This document shows, piece by piece, positions 14,120-22,859 of a DNA stretch of 22,878 nt. Location: assembly GCA_002385465.1 (NCBI GenBank), contig DGDN01000001.1, forward strand, positions 18,903 through 41,780, given 5' to 3'. The DNA is from Candidatus Fermentithermobacillaceae bacterium UBA3951 (GTDB lineage Bacteria; Bacillota; Sulfobacillia; Fermentithermobacillales; Fermentithermobacillaceae). Position 1 is the first letter of the stretch. Every line of letters starts with the position of its first letter. A program made the position numbers and the translations under genes. A model generated the notes under the pieces. The model was given only the letters and a program-made list of their open reading frames with translations. It was not told the DNA's origin and ran no database searches.

Positions 14120-14680
14120 CTACCTTCCTCCTTTCATAGGAGCTACCTGGATCCTGTATAGGGGGATGCCCAAGAGCGCTTGGGCTGCCCGGTATATGTC
14201 CTCCTTTATGCCGGAAGATGAAGCTCCTTCGGCTACTATGAGGCAGCCTGCGACTTGAGGGAGGATTGTCTTCTCGATCAAGGGAGCCTCTGATGAACCG
14301 AAGCGGCCGCTTACGGGCTGAGACACCTCGTTTTCCGAGATGTTTTGCCTCATCTGTCCGCCTTCCAAGGTCTCGGTCTGGGAATTCATAGACCTCGTCA
14401 CGTTCTCCGCATAAACATTTTCGGGACCTGACGACAGCGTTACTTTGACCCTGACCTTACCGACACCGCGGATAGAACCTATGGCCTCCTCAAGGGCGGC
14501 CTCTATGCTCCTTGCATGCTCAGTGAGTCCGGCGACCGCGGCATCTTCGGCGGCCCTCATCTTCGGCCGTGCAGTTAAAAAAGTGCCTGCCAGTATTAGA
14601 GCCACTCCGATGAGCCCCAGTATCACAAGTCTCAGGGTCTCGGGCCTGAGAAGCGCCTTCGTGTGCACAGCAGTTTTCAC
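14120..14680 (-). CDS. spoIIIAG: stage III sporulation protein AG
   Basis: SpoIIIAG forms a large ring in the intermembrane space of the feeding-tube apparatus. The 186-residue protein has one N-terminal transmembrane helix (about 17-36) and an extracellular ring-building domain: helix ARSIEAALEEAIGSIRGVG, strand KVRVKVTLSSG, a long insertion with QTETLEGGQMRQNISENEV, and the closing VAGCLIVAEGASSSGIKEDI, AAQALLGIPLYRIQV. The GTG start has GAGG about 9 nt upstream. Its stop is 1 bp before the spoIIIAH start, so the pair is tightly coupled. Confidence 0.94.
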   Translation of the reverse strand: MKTAVHTKALLRPETLRLVILGLIGVALILAGTFLTARPKMRAAEDAAVAGLTEHARSIEAALEEAIGSIRGVGKVRVKVTLSSGPENVYAENVTRSMNSQTETLEGGQMRQNISENEVSQPVSGRFGSSEAPLIEKTILPQVAGCLIVAEGASSSGIKEDIYRAAQALLGIPLYRIQVAPMKGGR

Positions 14681-14693
14681 TTCCTCTCACCTC

Positions 14694-15146
14694 TTAAGGA
14701 CCAAGGATTGATATCTCCACCTTTTCTCCGGGAATGCCGGTGTAAATCTCGATAGCCTCACGAAATGCCGCCAGCCGGTCTCCGGAGGCCGGCATAACCT
14801 CTACGTCCACCCTATCCAGAGAAAACCCCCCGTCTTTCGTGCTTACCGAAACCGCCTTTATCTCAACCCCGCACTTCTGGCCCAGCTCTTCTATGCGGCG
14901 GGCCGTCTCGTTACTGTAAAACTCCCCGAGGGAAAAATCGCTGAAAGTCTCGCTTGCGCTTCGGGGAAGACCGGGGGTGCCTGTTCTCAAGATCCCCGCC
15001 AGAGGCGCGATGACGCACAAGAGGAGAAGCAGCTCGGATACGAATTTAGCCTGCCTCATTACCGACTTGGGGACGAGGAGCATAACAGTAGACGCGAATA
15101 CAGCGAGGAGGAATATTCCCCGGGCCCATTCTCTTACGGATTCCAA
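14694..15146 (-). CDS. spoIIIAF: stage III sporulation protein AF
   Basis: A mother-cell membrane protein of the SpoIIIA-SpoIIQ channel. The 150-residue sequence has two transmembrane helices (about 9-25 and 34-53) and a C-terminal ring-building-like domain (GQKCGVEIKAVSVSTKDGGF, VDVEVMPASG, REAIEIYTGIPGEKVEISI). The start is TTG 15146, supported by GGAGG 8 nt upstream. It lies between spoIIIAE and spoIIIAG as in Bacillus. Confidence 0.92.
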   Translation of the reverse strand: MESVREWARGIFLLAVFASTVMLLVPKSVMRQAKFVSELLLLLCVIAPLAGILRTGTPGLPRSASETFSDFSLGEFYSNETARRIEELGQKCGVEIKAVSVSTKDGGFSLDRVDVEVMPASGDRLAAFREAIEIYTGIPGEKVEISILGP

Positions 15147-15173
15147 AGCTCACACCTCCCTGAAGGACAATCG

Positions 15174-16385
15174 CTATACGGGCCGAACTGCCTGGGCAAC
15201 CAGGGAAAGACAGATAACGAACACAAAACACGTAACAAACACCGACATGGCGAGGAGGGCGATCCCGTCTGCCATGCTCTTTAGAGACCTGCTGACCGCA
15301 TTGCCGCAGAGAGGCCCCAGGACGGCCACCGAGAGCTTCCAGACAACCAGACAGGAAAGTATCTCAACAAGAGGTGAAAAAAGCGCACCAAAAAGGGCTA
15401 TGCAGCCCGCTAGCCCCATGGCGGACCTCAAGCTGTACGCCGAGCAGAAGAACATATCCATGGTGTCGCTCACGAGTTTCCCGGCTACGGGGATAAAGGT
15501 GCCGCTCATGTACTTGGCGGTCCGGTAAGCCATTCCGTCGGCCAGGGCTGACGCCGCCCTCTGACTCTGGACCGCCCCAACGAAACACGCCATGAGGAGC
15601 CCGATTCCTACGAAAGCCACCTGCCTGAGCATGGACGCAATACCCGATGCCCGTTCACCTCCCCCTAGATTGCCGGCCATATCCAGAGCTATGGATGTGT
15701 ATATCATTGGAAAAGCCACATCCAGGACAAAAACGCTGGCCACGGTACCCATCCCAAACACGAGGGGATGGAGCACTCCGGCCGTGACCGGCATGCCCGA
15801 AACAAGCGATAGACCGGAAAGCGCGGGTATAAACGCGAAAAACGCAGCGCGAAGATTCTCCATGGCCGTTCTTGCTATCGCCAGTACGTCGCGAAAAGAA
15901 AGCACGGCCAGGGCAATCAGGGCAAGGTGAGACGCCCACAGAGCCAGTCTGTTGACTCCGCCCGGCGAAATGGTCGTAGCGAGGATCTCCAGGCATGCCA
16001 TGGCGACGCCTATGAGCACGATTTTCCCGAGGATCTTGGAGTTTGCGAGGAGGCCGCCCGCCACGGTTTTTGTGAGCATCCTTCCCAAGTCGCTTAAGGG
16101 AAGGCCCTTGCCTGTCAAGATGTCGGTGACTATGTTCCGCCAGCTTAGTTCACCGTCTCCAACAATCTCCCGGAACACCCGGTCAATTGGATTGGTGACA
16201 CCGGAATCTTCAAGGTTCCTAAGTGAAGACCTCCATATTTCAGCGCCCTCTCCGGCACCTCCGGCTTCCCGGACCTCTCCCCCGGGGGCCTCAAGAGGAC
16301 CTCCGGGCGGCGCGAACGCGCAAGAAAGGAAGGCCAGGAGACCAAATATCAAGGCGAGTGACCCGAGAAAACCCTTCCTGCCCAT
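15174..16385 (-). CDS. spoIIIAE: stage III sporulation protein AE
   Basis: The largest membrane subunit of the SpoIIIA complex, required for sigma-G activity in the forespore. The 403-residue protein has a signal-like N-terminus (MGRKGFLGSLALIFGLLAFLS) ending near AFA, a soluble acidic stretch, then about seven hydrophobic helices, including ILGKIVLIGVAMACLEIL and FVLDVAFPMIYTSIAL. The conserved SGTFIPVAGKLVSDTMDMF segment identifies the family. ATG 16385 is preferred, with AAGG 9 nt upstream, over GTG 16394, which would touch its own Shine-Dalgarno. Confidence 0.95.
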   Translation of the reverse strand: MGRKGFLGSLALIFGLLAFLSCAFAPPGGPLEAPGGEVREAGGAGEGAEIWRSSLRNLEDSGVTNPIDRVFREIVGDGELSWRNIVTDILTGKGLPLSDLGRMLTKTVAGGLLANSKILGKIVLIGVAMACLEILATTISPGGVNRLALWASHLALIALAVLSFRDVLAIARTAMENLRAAFFAFIPALSGLSLVSGMPVTAGVLHPLVFGMGTVASVFVLDVAFPMIYTSIALDMAGNLGGGERASGIASMLRQVAFVGIGLLMACFVGAVQSQRAASALADGMAYRTAKYMSGTFIPVAGKLVSDTMDMFFCSAYSLRSAMGLAGCIALFGALFSPLVEILSCLVVWKLSVAVLGPLCGNAVSRSLKSMADGIALLAMSVFVTCFVFVICLSLVAQAVRPV

Positions 16386-16396
16386 TCCCCTCACCC

Positions 16397-16792
16397 TTAC
16401 GACATTAGCGTCCTTATGACGTTCAAGACTTCCTGGACTATGGGCAGGGCCGATACCAGGATCAGTATCTTCCCCGCCATCTCCACCCTCGTGGCCACCA
16501 TTTCCTCGCCTGCATCACGGCAGATCGAAGCCCCCAGGTCGGCTACATAAGAGATGGCCAGGACTTTCAGGATGATCCCGAAATAGAGGGGCTCAATACC
16601 CGATTCGGTGGCAAGGTTTCCGAAGACGGCGATAACCGATGATAGCCGTGGCAATATCACAAAAAAGAGCATGAGTCCGACTACGAGCGAGAGGCCCAAA
16701 GAAAGCTCGGGCCGTTCTTTCCTCACAAGGAGCAAGACAACGCTGGCTACAATGCCCAGTCCGACTACCTGGAAAATGTCCACAGGAAGCAC
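16397..16792 (-). CDS. spoIIIAD: stage III sporulation protein AD
   Basis: A 131-residue membrane protein with four hydrophobic helices. It contains the family hallmark ILKVLAISYVADLGASICRDAGEEMVA (split across residues about 76-100) and the end LAGKILILV-like segment MAGKILILVSALPIVQEVL. The GTG at 16792 is just after the spoIIIAC stop; a second GTG three codons later (with GAGG 8 nt upstream) would give MDIFQVVGLG. Its role is probably to form the membrane part of the channel together with SpoIIIAC. Confidence 0.94.
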   Translation of the reverse strand: MLPVDIFQVVGLGIVASVVLLLVRKERPELSLGLSLVVGLMLFFVILPRLSSVIAVFGNLATESGIEPLYFGIILKVLAISYVADLGASICRDAGEEMVATRVEMAGKILILVSALPIVQEVLNVIRTLMS

Positions 16793-16793
16793 C

Positions 16794-16994
16794 TCATGGC
16801 AATTGGAATGTTGACCTTACCGAGTCAAAGAAATCTGCCACCAAACCCGTGACAAGCGTAAGGACTATGACTATTCCGGTAAGAGTGACCAGCCACGCGT
16901 ACTCCTCTTTGCCTGCCTGCTTGAGGACTGAGTGCAGCACTGAGACGATTATCGCCAGTCCGGCGATCTTGAATATTAGATCGACGCTCAGCAT
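16794..16994 (-). CDS. spoIIIAC: stage III sporulation protein AC
   Basis: A 66-residue protein made of two transmembrane helices (about 6-24 and 34-54), the normal size of SpoIIIAC. The N-terminal half (LIFKIAGLAIIVSVLHSVLKQAGKEEYAWL, split at residue 25) carries the KQAGKEEYA loop conserved in the family. It is preceded by a GAGGGGG Shine-Dalgarno and followed almost directly by spoIIIAD. Confidence 0.94.
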   Translation of the reverse strand: MLSVDLIFKIAGLAIIVSVLHSVLKQAGKEEYAWLVTLTGIVIVLTLVTGLVADFFDSVRSTFQLP

Positions 16995-17009
16995 GATAAA
17001 CCCCCTCGT

Positions 17010-17528
17010 CTAGATGAGCACGATGACGGCGGCAAGTCCGGTTAGAACTCCCAAGTGCCGGTACATCCTGGCCTTCTTCTCGTATTCACCTTCCACCGAA
17101 CGCAAGAAGGACCGGACTCTGTCTATGGACATGTCTATAAGCCTTATTTGCTCCTTATGACCGCTTGTACCCAGGGTCTTGACCAGCTCGCCGAGAAGGT
17201 CCCGGGCAAACCGGGGTAGAGCCTCGAGGCCGGTTTCCTCCAAGACAGAAAGAAACACATCTTCCGGAGTGCGCCTCCCGGATATCCCGGAGCGGTCGCC
17301 CATAAGGCAAAGGAGCTCGCCTACGGTCCCTCCTGCCCTCTTGCCTGCGGCGATCATGGCCATGGGAAGCGGCCGCAACATGTAAGAGACTTCCGATGAC
17401 AGAGCACTTAACGCGATCTCAAGCCTCCGGAGCTCCCGGACCTCCTCCTCAAGAGCCCGGGCTACACCGGTACCCGCCGCTATAGTCGTCCCCAGGACAA
17501 AAAGCGCCCCCGCCGCTTTCAGGAACAC
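17010..17528 (-). CDS. spoIIIAB: stage III sporulation protein AB
   Basis: A membrane protein similar to type II secretion F-domain proteins; it is thought to work with the SpoIIIAA ATPase. The 172-residue length matches the Bacillus protein. The sequence starts VFLKAAGALFVLGTTIAAGTG (first helix), has the coiled ALEEEVRELRRLEIALSALSSEVSYML segment in two parts, and ends in a second helix GVLTGLAAVIVLI. I chose GTG 17528 because GGGAGG lies 8 nt upstream and the N-terminus then aligns with the family; a TTG at 17591 would add 21 residues without a good ribosome binding site. Confidence 0.9.
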   Translation of the reverse strand: MFLKAAGALFVLGTTIAAGTGVARALEEEVRELRRLEIALSALSSEVSYMLRPLPMAMIAAGKRAGGTVGELLCLMGDRSGISGRRTPEDVFLSVLEETGLEALPRFARDLLGELVKTLGTSGHKEQIRLIDMSIDRVRSFLRSVEGEYEKKARMYRHLGVLTGLAAVIVLI

Positions 17529-17612
17529 CCAAACTACCTCCCTAAGGTGCCGTCTCAGGCCCCTCCGGCGTGCATCCGGGTAGGCCTTCAAGGCGAGTGG
17601 CCCGGCAGGACC

Positions 17613-18641
17613 CTACGCCCTGGGCATGTCTCCGACGTACTCGACGGTCCCCGGACCCCGTCGCCTGGAGAGGACAACGGCTTTATCGAAATAGCCTTCG
17701 GTAATGAGCCATCTGGAATAGGGCCGCATTCTGAGCTGCTCCAGATTGCTTCCGTGGCATGTGGCAAGCACGACCGCACCACCCGAAATGGCCGCCGCAA
17801 CGGCCTTCGCGTCTTCTTCGCCCCCGATTTCATCTGTGGCCACAACCTCCGGTCCGATGGAGCGCATGACCATCATGATCCCCCGGGCTTTTGGGCACCT
17901 GTCCAGCACATCTGCGCGGGGGCCTACGTCATGCTGGGGGACTCCTCCGTAGCAGGCCGCTATCTCCGAACGCTCATCGACGATGGCGACCTGAGAAGGG
18001 CGGATCCCCGCCTCAGGCATCCCCCCGCTTGAGATGCGGCAAAGGTCGCGGAGGAGGGTAGTCTTCCCGGCCCCCGGCGGCGACACGATCAGCGTTGATG
18101 AGAGCCGCCCGTCGGGACCGGCCAGCTCCCTAGCCAGCGCGGTGCCCGCACCACGTACCTCCCTGGCGATCCTGAAACACAGGCCCGACACCTCGCGCAA
18201 ACGCACCATCCCGTTTTCCCACACGGCGGCCTGCCCGGTAAGCCCTACCCTGTGCCCTCCGGGTATGGTAATGTACCCGCTTGCGAACTCGCTTTCCAGC
18301 GCGTAGTAGGAACAGTCGCTGATTAGGGACAATGTCCGCGTAATCTCCTCGCGGGTGGGGACGAGGTTTGGAATGCGGGTCCCGGACCCATCCAAGAGGA
18401 CGTCTCTTCGAGGCAGGACGACACAAACGGGAAGCCCCGCCCGGATCCGCAATTCGGTAACCGGCGTACCGCGTGGCAGGCCGGCCAAGATCCCCCGGCG
18501 GAGGCGGTCGGGGACTAAGGGGAGCACCTCGCGCTCGAAAGCTCCCCAACCTGGATCTTCCCGTAAGGGCAAGAAGTCGACAGAAGTCCTGTCAACTTCC
18601 CGAGGCGCCAAAACAATGCCTGTTCTCGCTGGAGAACCCAC
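17613..18641 (-). CDS. spoIIIAA: stage III sporulation protein AA (ATPase)
   Basis: The ATPase of the SpoIIIA-SpoIIQ apparatus, related to secretion-motor ATPases. The 342-residue protein has Walker A SPPGAGKTT (187-195), Walker B VAIVDERSEIA (218-228), the GPRADVLDRCPKARGIMM segment, and VVATDEIGGEEDAKAV further on, all typical of SpoIIIAA. The N-terminal domain contains ELRIRAGLPV. The start is GTG 18641 with GAAGG 4 nt upstream. It is the first gene of the operon and follows an intrinsic terminator, so a sporulation promoter (sigma-E in Bacillus) is expected in 18642-18727; I could not identify a convincing one. Confidence 0.95.
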   Translation of the reverse strand: MGSPARTGIVLAPREVDRTSVDFLPLREDPGWGAFEREVLPLVPDRLRRGILAGLPRGTPVTELRIRAGLPVCVVLPRRDVLLDGSGTRIPNLVPTREEITRTLSLISDCSYYALESEFASGYITIPGGHRVGLTGQAAVWENGMVRLREVSGLCFRIAREVRGAGTALARELAGPDGRLSSTLIVSPPGAGKTTLLRDLCRISSGGMPEAGIRPSQVAIVDERSEIAACYGGVPQHDVGPRADVLDRCPKARGIMMVMRSIGPEVVATDEIGGEEDAKAVAAAISGGAVVLATCHGSNLEQLRMRPYSRWLITEGYFDKAVVLSRRRGPGTVEYVGDMPRA

Positions 18642-18727
18642 CGGTCCTTCACCCTCCCGTTGTCATAACATATTTTGGAAAGAGGGGCTGTATGACTGGA
18701 AGACCGGGTGCGAGAAACAGGGTCCCT

Positions 18728-18759
18728 GAAAACACGAGAGGCGCCCGGTCGGGCGCCTC
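18728..18759 (-). terminator. intrinsic terminator after the CD1247-type gene
   Basis: On the minus strand GAGGCGCCCG and CGGGCGCCTC (18738-18759) form a perfect GC-rich stem (effectively 9 bp with a 4-nt loop), followed by TCGTGTTTT. It separates the upstream gene from the spoIIIA operon. Confidence 0.85.
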
Positions 18760-18837
18760 GTCTAACAGCTTCGTCTTATCTGGAACCGGGGGTATCCGCT
18801 CCGTATCCTACGGGCTTAACCTCCGCACTAGTTCGGG

Positions 18838-19308
18838 CTACGTCCGGCTCTCGCCGCGCGGCCGGTCATCATCCTCGTCGTCATCGTCGCACAGAACATC
18901 CGATTCGTCACATTCGCACTCAAGTTCTATATCCAGGTCTTCATCGTCATCCCACTCGATATCGTCCTGGGAAAACGCTTCTCCGCACTCAGGGCAGATT
19001 ATCTCAGTTTCGGGATCGTCCAGGACCGGTGCTTCTATCTCCAGAAGCTCACCGCAATTGGGACACTCGATCTCAATGAAGTCCTCACCGTATACCTCTT
19101 CTTCAACATCCGACAAATCCTCGTCGATCGACTCCACATATTCCTCTAGATCATCCTGGGCCTCTGCCAGTTCTTCGATTGCCTGAGCCATCTCCTTGAG
19201 CACGTCTGAAATGACTTTTATCGCCTTGCCTTCTTTGGTGCTGTCCGATATATCCAGGCCCTCAACGAGTCCCTGGAGATACGCGACCCTCTCCTTAAGC
19301 TGAGACAT
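18838..19308 (-). CDS. acidic zinc-ribbon protein (CD1247 N-terminal-domain type)
   Basis: A 156-residue, strongly acidic protein of unknown function. The N-terminus MSQLKERVAYLQGLVEGLDI starts a helical domain of about 75 residues that resembles the CD1247 N-terminal domain found in Clostridia. Two CxxC pairs (CPNC at about 83-86 and CPEC at about 104-107) should hold one zinc ion in a ribbon. The tail has CECDESDVLC and an Asp-rich run, which is unusual. GGAGGGG lies 6 nt before the ATG. It lies between efp and spoIIIAA and ends at a clear terminator. A sporulation role is suggested only by position. Confidence 0.85.
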   Translation of the reverse strand: MSQLKERVAYLQGLVEGLDISDSTKEGKAIKVISDVLKEMAQAIEELAEAQDDLEEYVESIDEDLSDVEEEVYGEDFIEIECPNCGELLEIEAPVLDDPETEIICPECGEAFSQDDIEWDDDEDLDIELECECDESDVLCDDDDEDDDRPRGESRT

Positions 19309-19393
19309 CTGAACCCCTCCTTTGTTATCGACTCCCTGCTCAACTAGTCAAAAGCTGACTTTCTACCCTATCGAAAAGCGCGAGTAGAAAACG

Positions 19394-19951
19394 CTAGACC
19401 CTTTCGATGTAGGTGCCCGTCCGGGTATCCACTTTGAGGACATCCCCTACGTTCACAAAGAGCGGCACCTTAACCGTGGCACCGGTTTCGAGTTTTGCGA
19501 GTTTGGTGCCGCCTGTCGCCGTGTCCCCTTTGAAGCCCGGTTCGGTCTCAACAACTGCCAGCTCGACGAAATTGGGGACTTCGACACCAATCACCCTGTT
19601 ATCATAGCTCAATACGACGACGTTCATGTTCTCCTTGAGGTAATTGGCACCATCGCCTATGTCTTCCCGCTTTACGGTGATCTGCTCGTATGTCTGGTTG
19701 TCCATGAGCGTGTAGTCGTCATCAACCGAGTAGAGGAACTGGGCCTCCCTGCGCTCAATGTGAGCCCTCGGGAGCTTCTCGCCTGCATTGAAAGTCCTTT
19801 CGAGCACGGCTCCCGTTATGACATTCTTGATCTTTGCCCGCACAAAAGCGGAACCTTTTCCGGGTTTGACGTGCTGGAAATCGACGACAATCCAGGGCTG
19901 GCCGTCAATCTCAACCGTCACTCCGGTGCGGAAGTCATTTGTGGATATCAT
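19394..19951 (-). CDS. efp: translation elongation factor P
   Basis: EF-P rescues ribosomes stalled on polyproline stretches. The 185-residue protein has the normal three-barrel length: an N-terminal KOW-like domain with the loop HVKPGKGSAFVR (tip lysine 32, the usual modification site), the middle OB domain with the family signature including TFNAGEKLPRAHIERREAQFLY, and a C-terminal OB domain with GDTATGGTKLAKLETGA and VKVDTRTGTYIERV-like ending. GAGG lies 7 nt before the ATG. It follows the M24 peptidase by 20 bp, a pairing (pepQ-efp) common in Firmicutes. Confidence 0.97.
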   Translation of the reverse strand: MISTNDFRTGVTVEIDGQPWIVVDFQHVKPGKGSAFVRAKIKNVITGAVLERTFNAGEKLPRAHIERREAQFLYSVDDDYTLMDNQTYEQITVKREDIGDGANYLKENMNVVVLSYDNRVIGVEVPNFVELAVVETEPGFKGDTATGGTKLAKLETGATVKVPLFVNVGDVLKVDTRTGTYIERV

Positions 19952-19971
19952 GCGGACACCTCACTAACGGT

Positions 19972-21051
19972 TTAGGAGCTTTCTATCACGATGAGTTCCT
20001 TCGGGCTTGCGGAGAGTATCTCCTTGCCGTTTTCAGTTATTACAACCAAATCTTCGATGCGGCACCCCCCGAACCCGGGTATGTAGATACCGGGCTCGAC
20101 GGTTATCACCATTCCGGGCTCCAAGAGGGTTTCGCCCTTCTTCCCGGCGCTGGGCCCTTCGTGCACTGCCAAACCAACCCCGTGGCCCGTTCCGTGACCG
20201 AAATACTCACCATATCCTGCATCTTCTATAACCTTCCTCGCCGCGGCGTCTACCGCTTTCCCGGGCACCCCGGGCTTGGCCGCCTCCAGGCCTGCGAGCT
20301 GCGCTTCCAACACGATCTTGTAAATCTCCTCGTGCTTCTTGTCGAGGGGACCTATGACAAAGGTCCTTGTCTCATCGGAGCAATACCCTTCATACCTTGC
20401 CCCGAAATCGAACGTGAGGAAGTCGCCGGGTGATACCTTGTTGAGAGTTGGACGCCCGTGGGGAAGAGAAGACCTTTGGCCGCTCACCACTATCGGCGGA
20501 AAAGCCAGGCTTTCTGCCCCGAGCCTTCTCATGGTAAACTCCAGCTCCATAGCCAGTTCGCTCTCGGCGGCGCCTACCCTTATGGACCTTGTGACCAGGG
20601 AAAACGCTTCGTCGGCGATTTCCTGAGCCTTAGCTATAAGGGATATCTCTTCCGGGGTCTTCCTCATCCGGAGATCCTCGACCCAGCCTGCCACGCCCTT
20701 CAGGGCGACTCCTTCAAACCTTTCCGCCATTCGCTCATAAGCGGCGTAAGTGACTTGGTCCTTCTCAAAGGCGAGGGAACGAACCCTTTCCTTCTTGAGG
20801 GTGTCTTTCAAGGGATCGGTATCCAAACTGGTTTGTATCACTTGGAAATCTGGGGCTTCGCTTGTCGCCTGCTCCGTATACCGCGAATCGGTGAATATGT
20901 ATGAGGAGTCCTCGGTGATAAGGATCTGCCCTGCATCCCCTTTGAATCCCGACAGATACCGCCAGTTCAGGTATGTGGTGATGAGAAACGCATCTACGCC
21001 TTCGCCTGCCATTTTCTCACGGATCTTTGCAAGTTTAGCCTGAGCCCCCAC
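19972..21051 (-). CDS. M24 family Xaa-Pro aminopeptidase
   Basis: A cytoplasmic metallopeptidase that removes the N-terminal residue before proline. The 359-residue protein has a creatinase-like N-terminal domain (about 1-125) and the pita-bread catalytic domain. All five metal ligands are visible: D215 and D226 (TFDFGARYEGYCSDETRT), H290 (HGTGHGVGLAVHEGP), E319 (VITVEPGIY) and E333 (GCRIEDLVV). The start is GTG 21051 with a GGGTGG run 4 nt before it. The pairing with efp, which deals with proline-rich translation, is a known Firmicutes arrangement. Confidence 0.93.
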   Translation of the reverse strand: MGAQAKLAKIREKMAGEGVDAFLITTYLNWRYLSGFKGDAGQILITEDSSYIFTDSRYTEQATSEAPDFQVIQTSLDTDPLKDTLKKERVRSLAFEKDQVTYAAYERMAERFEGVALKGVAGWVEDLRMRKTPEEISLIAKAQEIADEAFSLVTRSIRVGAAESELAMELEFTMRRLGAESLAFPPIVVSGQRSSLPHGRPTLNKVSPGDFLTFDFGARYEGYCSDETRTFVIGPLDKKHEEIYKIVLEAQLAGLEAAKPGVPGKAVDAAARKVIEDAGYGEYFGHGTGHGVGLAVHEGPSAGKKGETLLEPGMVITVEPGIYIPGFGGCRIEDLVVITENGKEILSASPKELIVIESS

Positions 21052-21100
21052 GAACCCACCCCCGGCCTTGGGAATTTTTACTTGCCAATTCTACCACAGA

Positions 21101-21135
21101 GGGGACCCGTCCGGCGACTCACCGGGCGGGTCCCC
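21101..21135 (-). terminator. GC-rich hairpin after glyA
   Basis: GGGGACCCG and CGGGTCCCC pair over 9 bp with an inner CCGG/CCGG-type extension around a 7-nt loop (21101-21135). On the minus strand it is followed by TCTGTGG, not a U-run, so termination may be partial. It marks the boundary between glyA and the peptidase gene. Confidence 0.5.
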
Positions 21136-21151
21136 GGAACAAAGATCTTCC

Positions 21152-22387
21152 TTAGGCGTAGAACGGGTATTTCCCGGTCAATTCCTTAACCTCTCCGGCG
21201 ATCTTCTCAGCCTTGGCCTCGTCGCCTATGGACGAAAGGGTCTCGTCAATAAGCCGCGCGATCACCTTCATATCGGCTTCTTTCATTCCGCGGGTGGTGA
21301 CCGCCGGAGTCCCGATCCGTATCCCGCTTGTGATCATGGGCTTCCTGGTATCGAACGGAATGCCGTTCTTGTTGACCGTGATGCCCACCTTGTCGAGAGC
21401 GACCTCGGCGTCTCTCCCGGTGATGCCCTTAGAGGTGAGGTCGACAAGCATGAGATGGTTGTCGGTTCCACCCGACACCAACCTGTAACCCCGTTCCATG
21501 AGCGCTTCGGCCAGCGCCTTGGCGTTCTTTATTACCTGGTTCTGGTATTCCTTGAACGACGGTTCCAGGGCCTCTTTGAAGGCGACGGCTTTGGCGGCAA
21601 TTACGTGCATGAGCGGCCCGCCTTGAGTGCCAGGGAAAATGGCCTTGTCTATGGCGGTGGCCCATTCCTTGGTGCACAAAATCATGCCGCCACGGGGTCC
21701 CCGGAGGGTCTTGTGGGTGGTGGTGGTCACGAACTGGGCGTGGGGTACGGGAGACGGATGGAGTCCCGCTGCCACAAGCCCGGCTATGTGCGCCATGTCG
21801 ACCATGAGAAGGGCTCCCACTTCATCGGCGATTGACTTGAAAGCGGCAAAGTCTATGGTCCGCGGGTAGGCACTGGCTCCGGCGACAATGAGCGCAGGCC
21901 TTGCTTCCTTGGCTACCTCGCGCACCTGGTCATAGTCGATGCGCTCGGTCTTCCTGTCGACACCGTAGGCTACGAAGTTGTAGTACTTCCCGGAAATGTT
22001 CACGGGGCTACCGTGGGTAAGATGGCCGCCGTGGGCAAGGTTCATACCGAGGACGGTATCACCGGGCTTCAGGCAGGCAAAGTAAACGCCCATGTTTGCC
22101 TGCGCTCCCGAATGGGGCTGGACATTGGCGTGGTCTGCCCCGAAGAGCGCTTTGGCCCTGTCTCTTGCCAGGTTCTCGGCCACGTCTACAACCTCACAGC
22201 CTCCGTAGTACCGCTGGCCCGGATATCCTTCTGCGTACTTGTTGGTCATGACCGAACCCATGGCCTCAAGCACGGCTTCGGTGACGATGTTTTCCGAAGC
22301 GATGAGCTCGATGACGCCCATCTGCCTCTTTTTTTCATCCTGAATGGCGGCGTATATCTCAGGGTCTACATGAAGCAGCGATTTCAC
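21152..22387 (-). CDS. glyA: serine hydroxymethyltransferase
   Basis: This PLP enzyme interconverts serine and glycine with tetrahydrofolate. The 411-residue protein has the SENIVTEAVLEAMGS start, the YAEGYPGQRYYGG substrate loop (51-63), and the PLP lysine K226 in VTTTTHKTLRGPRGG (220-234). The full family length and C-terminus (ELTGKYPFYA) are present. The start is GTG 22387 with AAAGGCGGG upstream. It lies 32 bp after the partial dihydrolipoamide dehydrogenase gene, which may be the glycine cleavage L protein given this neighbour. Confidence 0.97.
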   Translation of the reverse strand: MKSLLHVDPEIYAAIQDEKKRQMGVIELIASENIVTEAVLEAMGSVMTNKYAEGYPGQRYYGGCEVVDVAENLARDRAKALFGADHANVQPHSGAQANMGVYFACLKPGDTVLGMNLAHGGHLTHGSPVNISGKYYNFVAYGVDRKTERIDYDQVREVAKEARPALIVAGASAYPRTIDFAAFKSIADEVGALLMVDMAHIAGLVAAGLHPSPVPHAQFVTTTTHKTLRGPRGGMILCTKEWATAIDKAIFPGTQGGPLMHVIAAKAVAFKEALEPSFKEYQNQVIKNAKALAEALMERGYRLVSGGTDNHLMLVDLTSKGITGRDAEVALDKVGITVNKNGIPFDTRKPMITSGIRIGTPAVTTRGMKEADMKVIARLIDETLSSIGDEAKAEKIAGEVKELTGKYPFYA

Positions 22388-22419
22388 TTGTATCCCGCCT
22401 TTCTTTAGTGTGGGATCCG

Positions 22420-22859
22420 TTATCTCGCAAGAAGGTGGATGGGCTTCGCGCTCACCCCGTGCATGGCCTCAAACATGGCCTCGGGAAGCGTCGGGTGAGC
22501 ATGGATCATGTTCGCGACCTCCTTGGCCGTCATACCGGCTTGCATCGCGAGCGCGGCCTCGTGGATAAGGTCGTCGGCGTGAGGTCCGAGTATATGGACG
22601 CCCAAAATCTTGCCGGTATCGGCATCACCGATCACCTTCACGAGCCCCTCGGTCTCGCCGATGGATAGAGCGCGGCCGTTGGCGCTGAAGGGGAACTTGG
22701 AGACCTTCACGTTGTAGCCCTTCTCCTTGGCTTGCGATTCCTTGAAGCCGACCGATGCACACTCGGGGATGGAGAACACGCATGCGGGAACCACAGAGTA
22801 ATCCATACGAGCCTCCTGGCCGAATATGTTCTCCACCGCCACGATGCCTTCCATGGATG
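22420..22859 (-). CDS. lpdA: dihydrolipoamide dehydrogenase, C-terminal part (truncated by contig end)
   Basis: Only the last 146 or so residues are present, read in frame from the edge as ASMEGIVAVENIFG. This is the dimerisation domain of pyridine-nucleotide disulfide oxidoreductases: CVFSIPECASVGFKESQAK, then GETEGLVKVIGDADTGKILGVHILGPHADDLIHE, and the active-site HAHPTLPEAM whose His-Glu pair works with the partner subunit. The FAD domain and the redox-active cysteines lie outside the window. The ATG at 22854 is an internal methionine, not the start. It ends 32 bp before glyA, so it may supply the L protein of the glycine cleavage system or a 2-oxoacid dehydrogenase. Confidence 0.93.

Noticed and set aside
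18642..18727. Sigma-E promoter for spoIIIAA
   Set aside because: A CATACA word resembles the -10 box, but I found no matching -35 at the right distance, so I did not annotate it.
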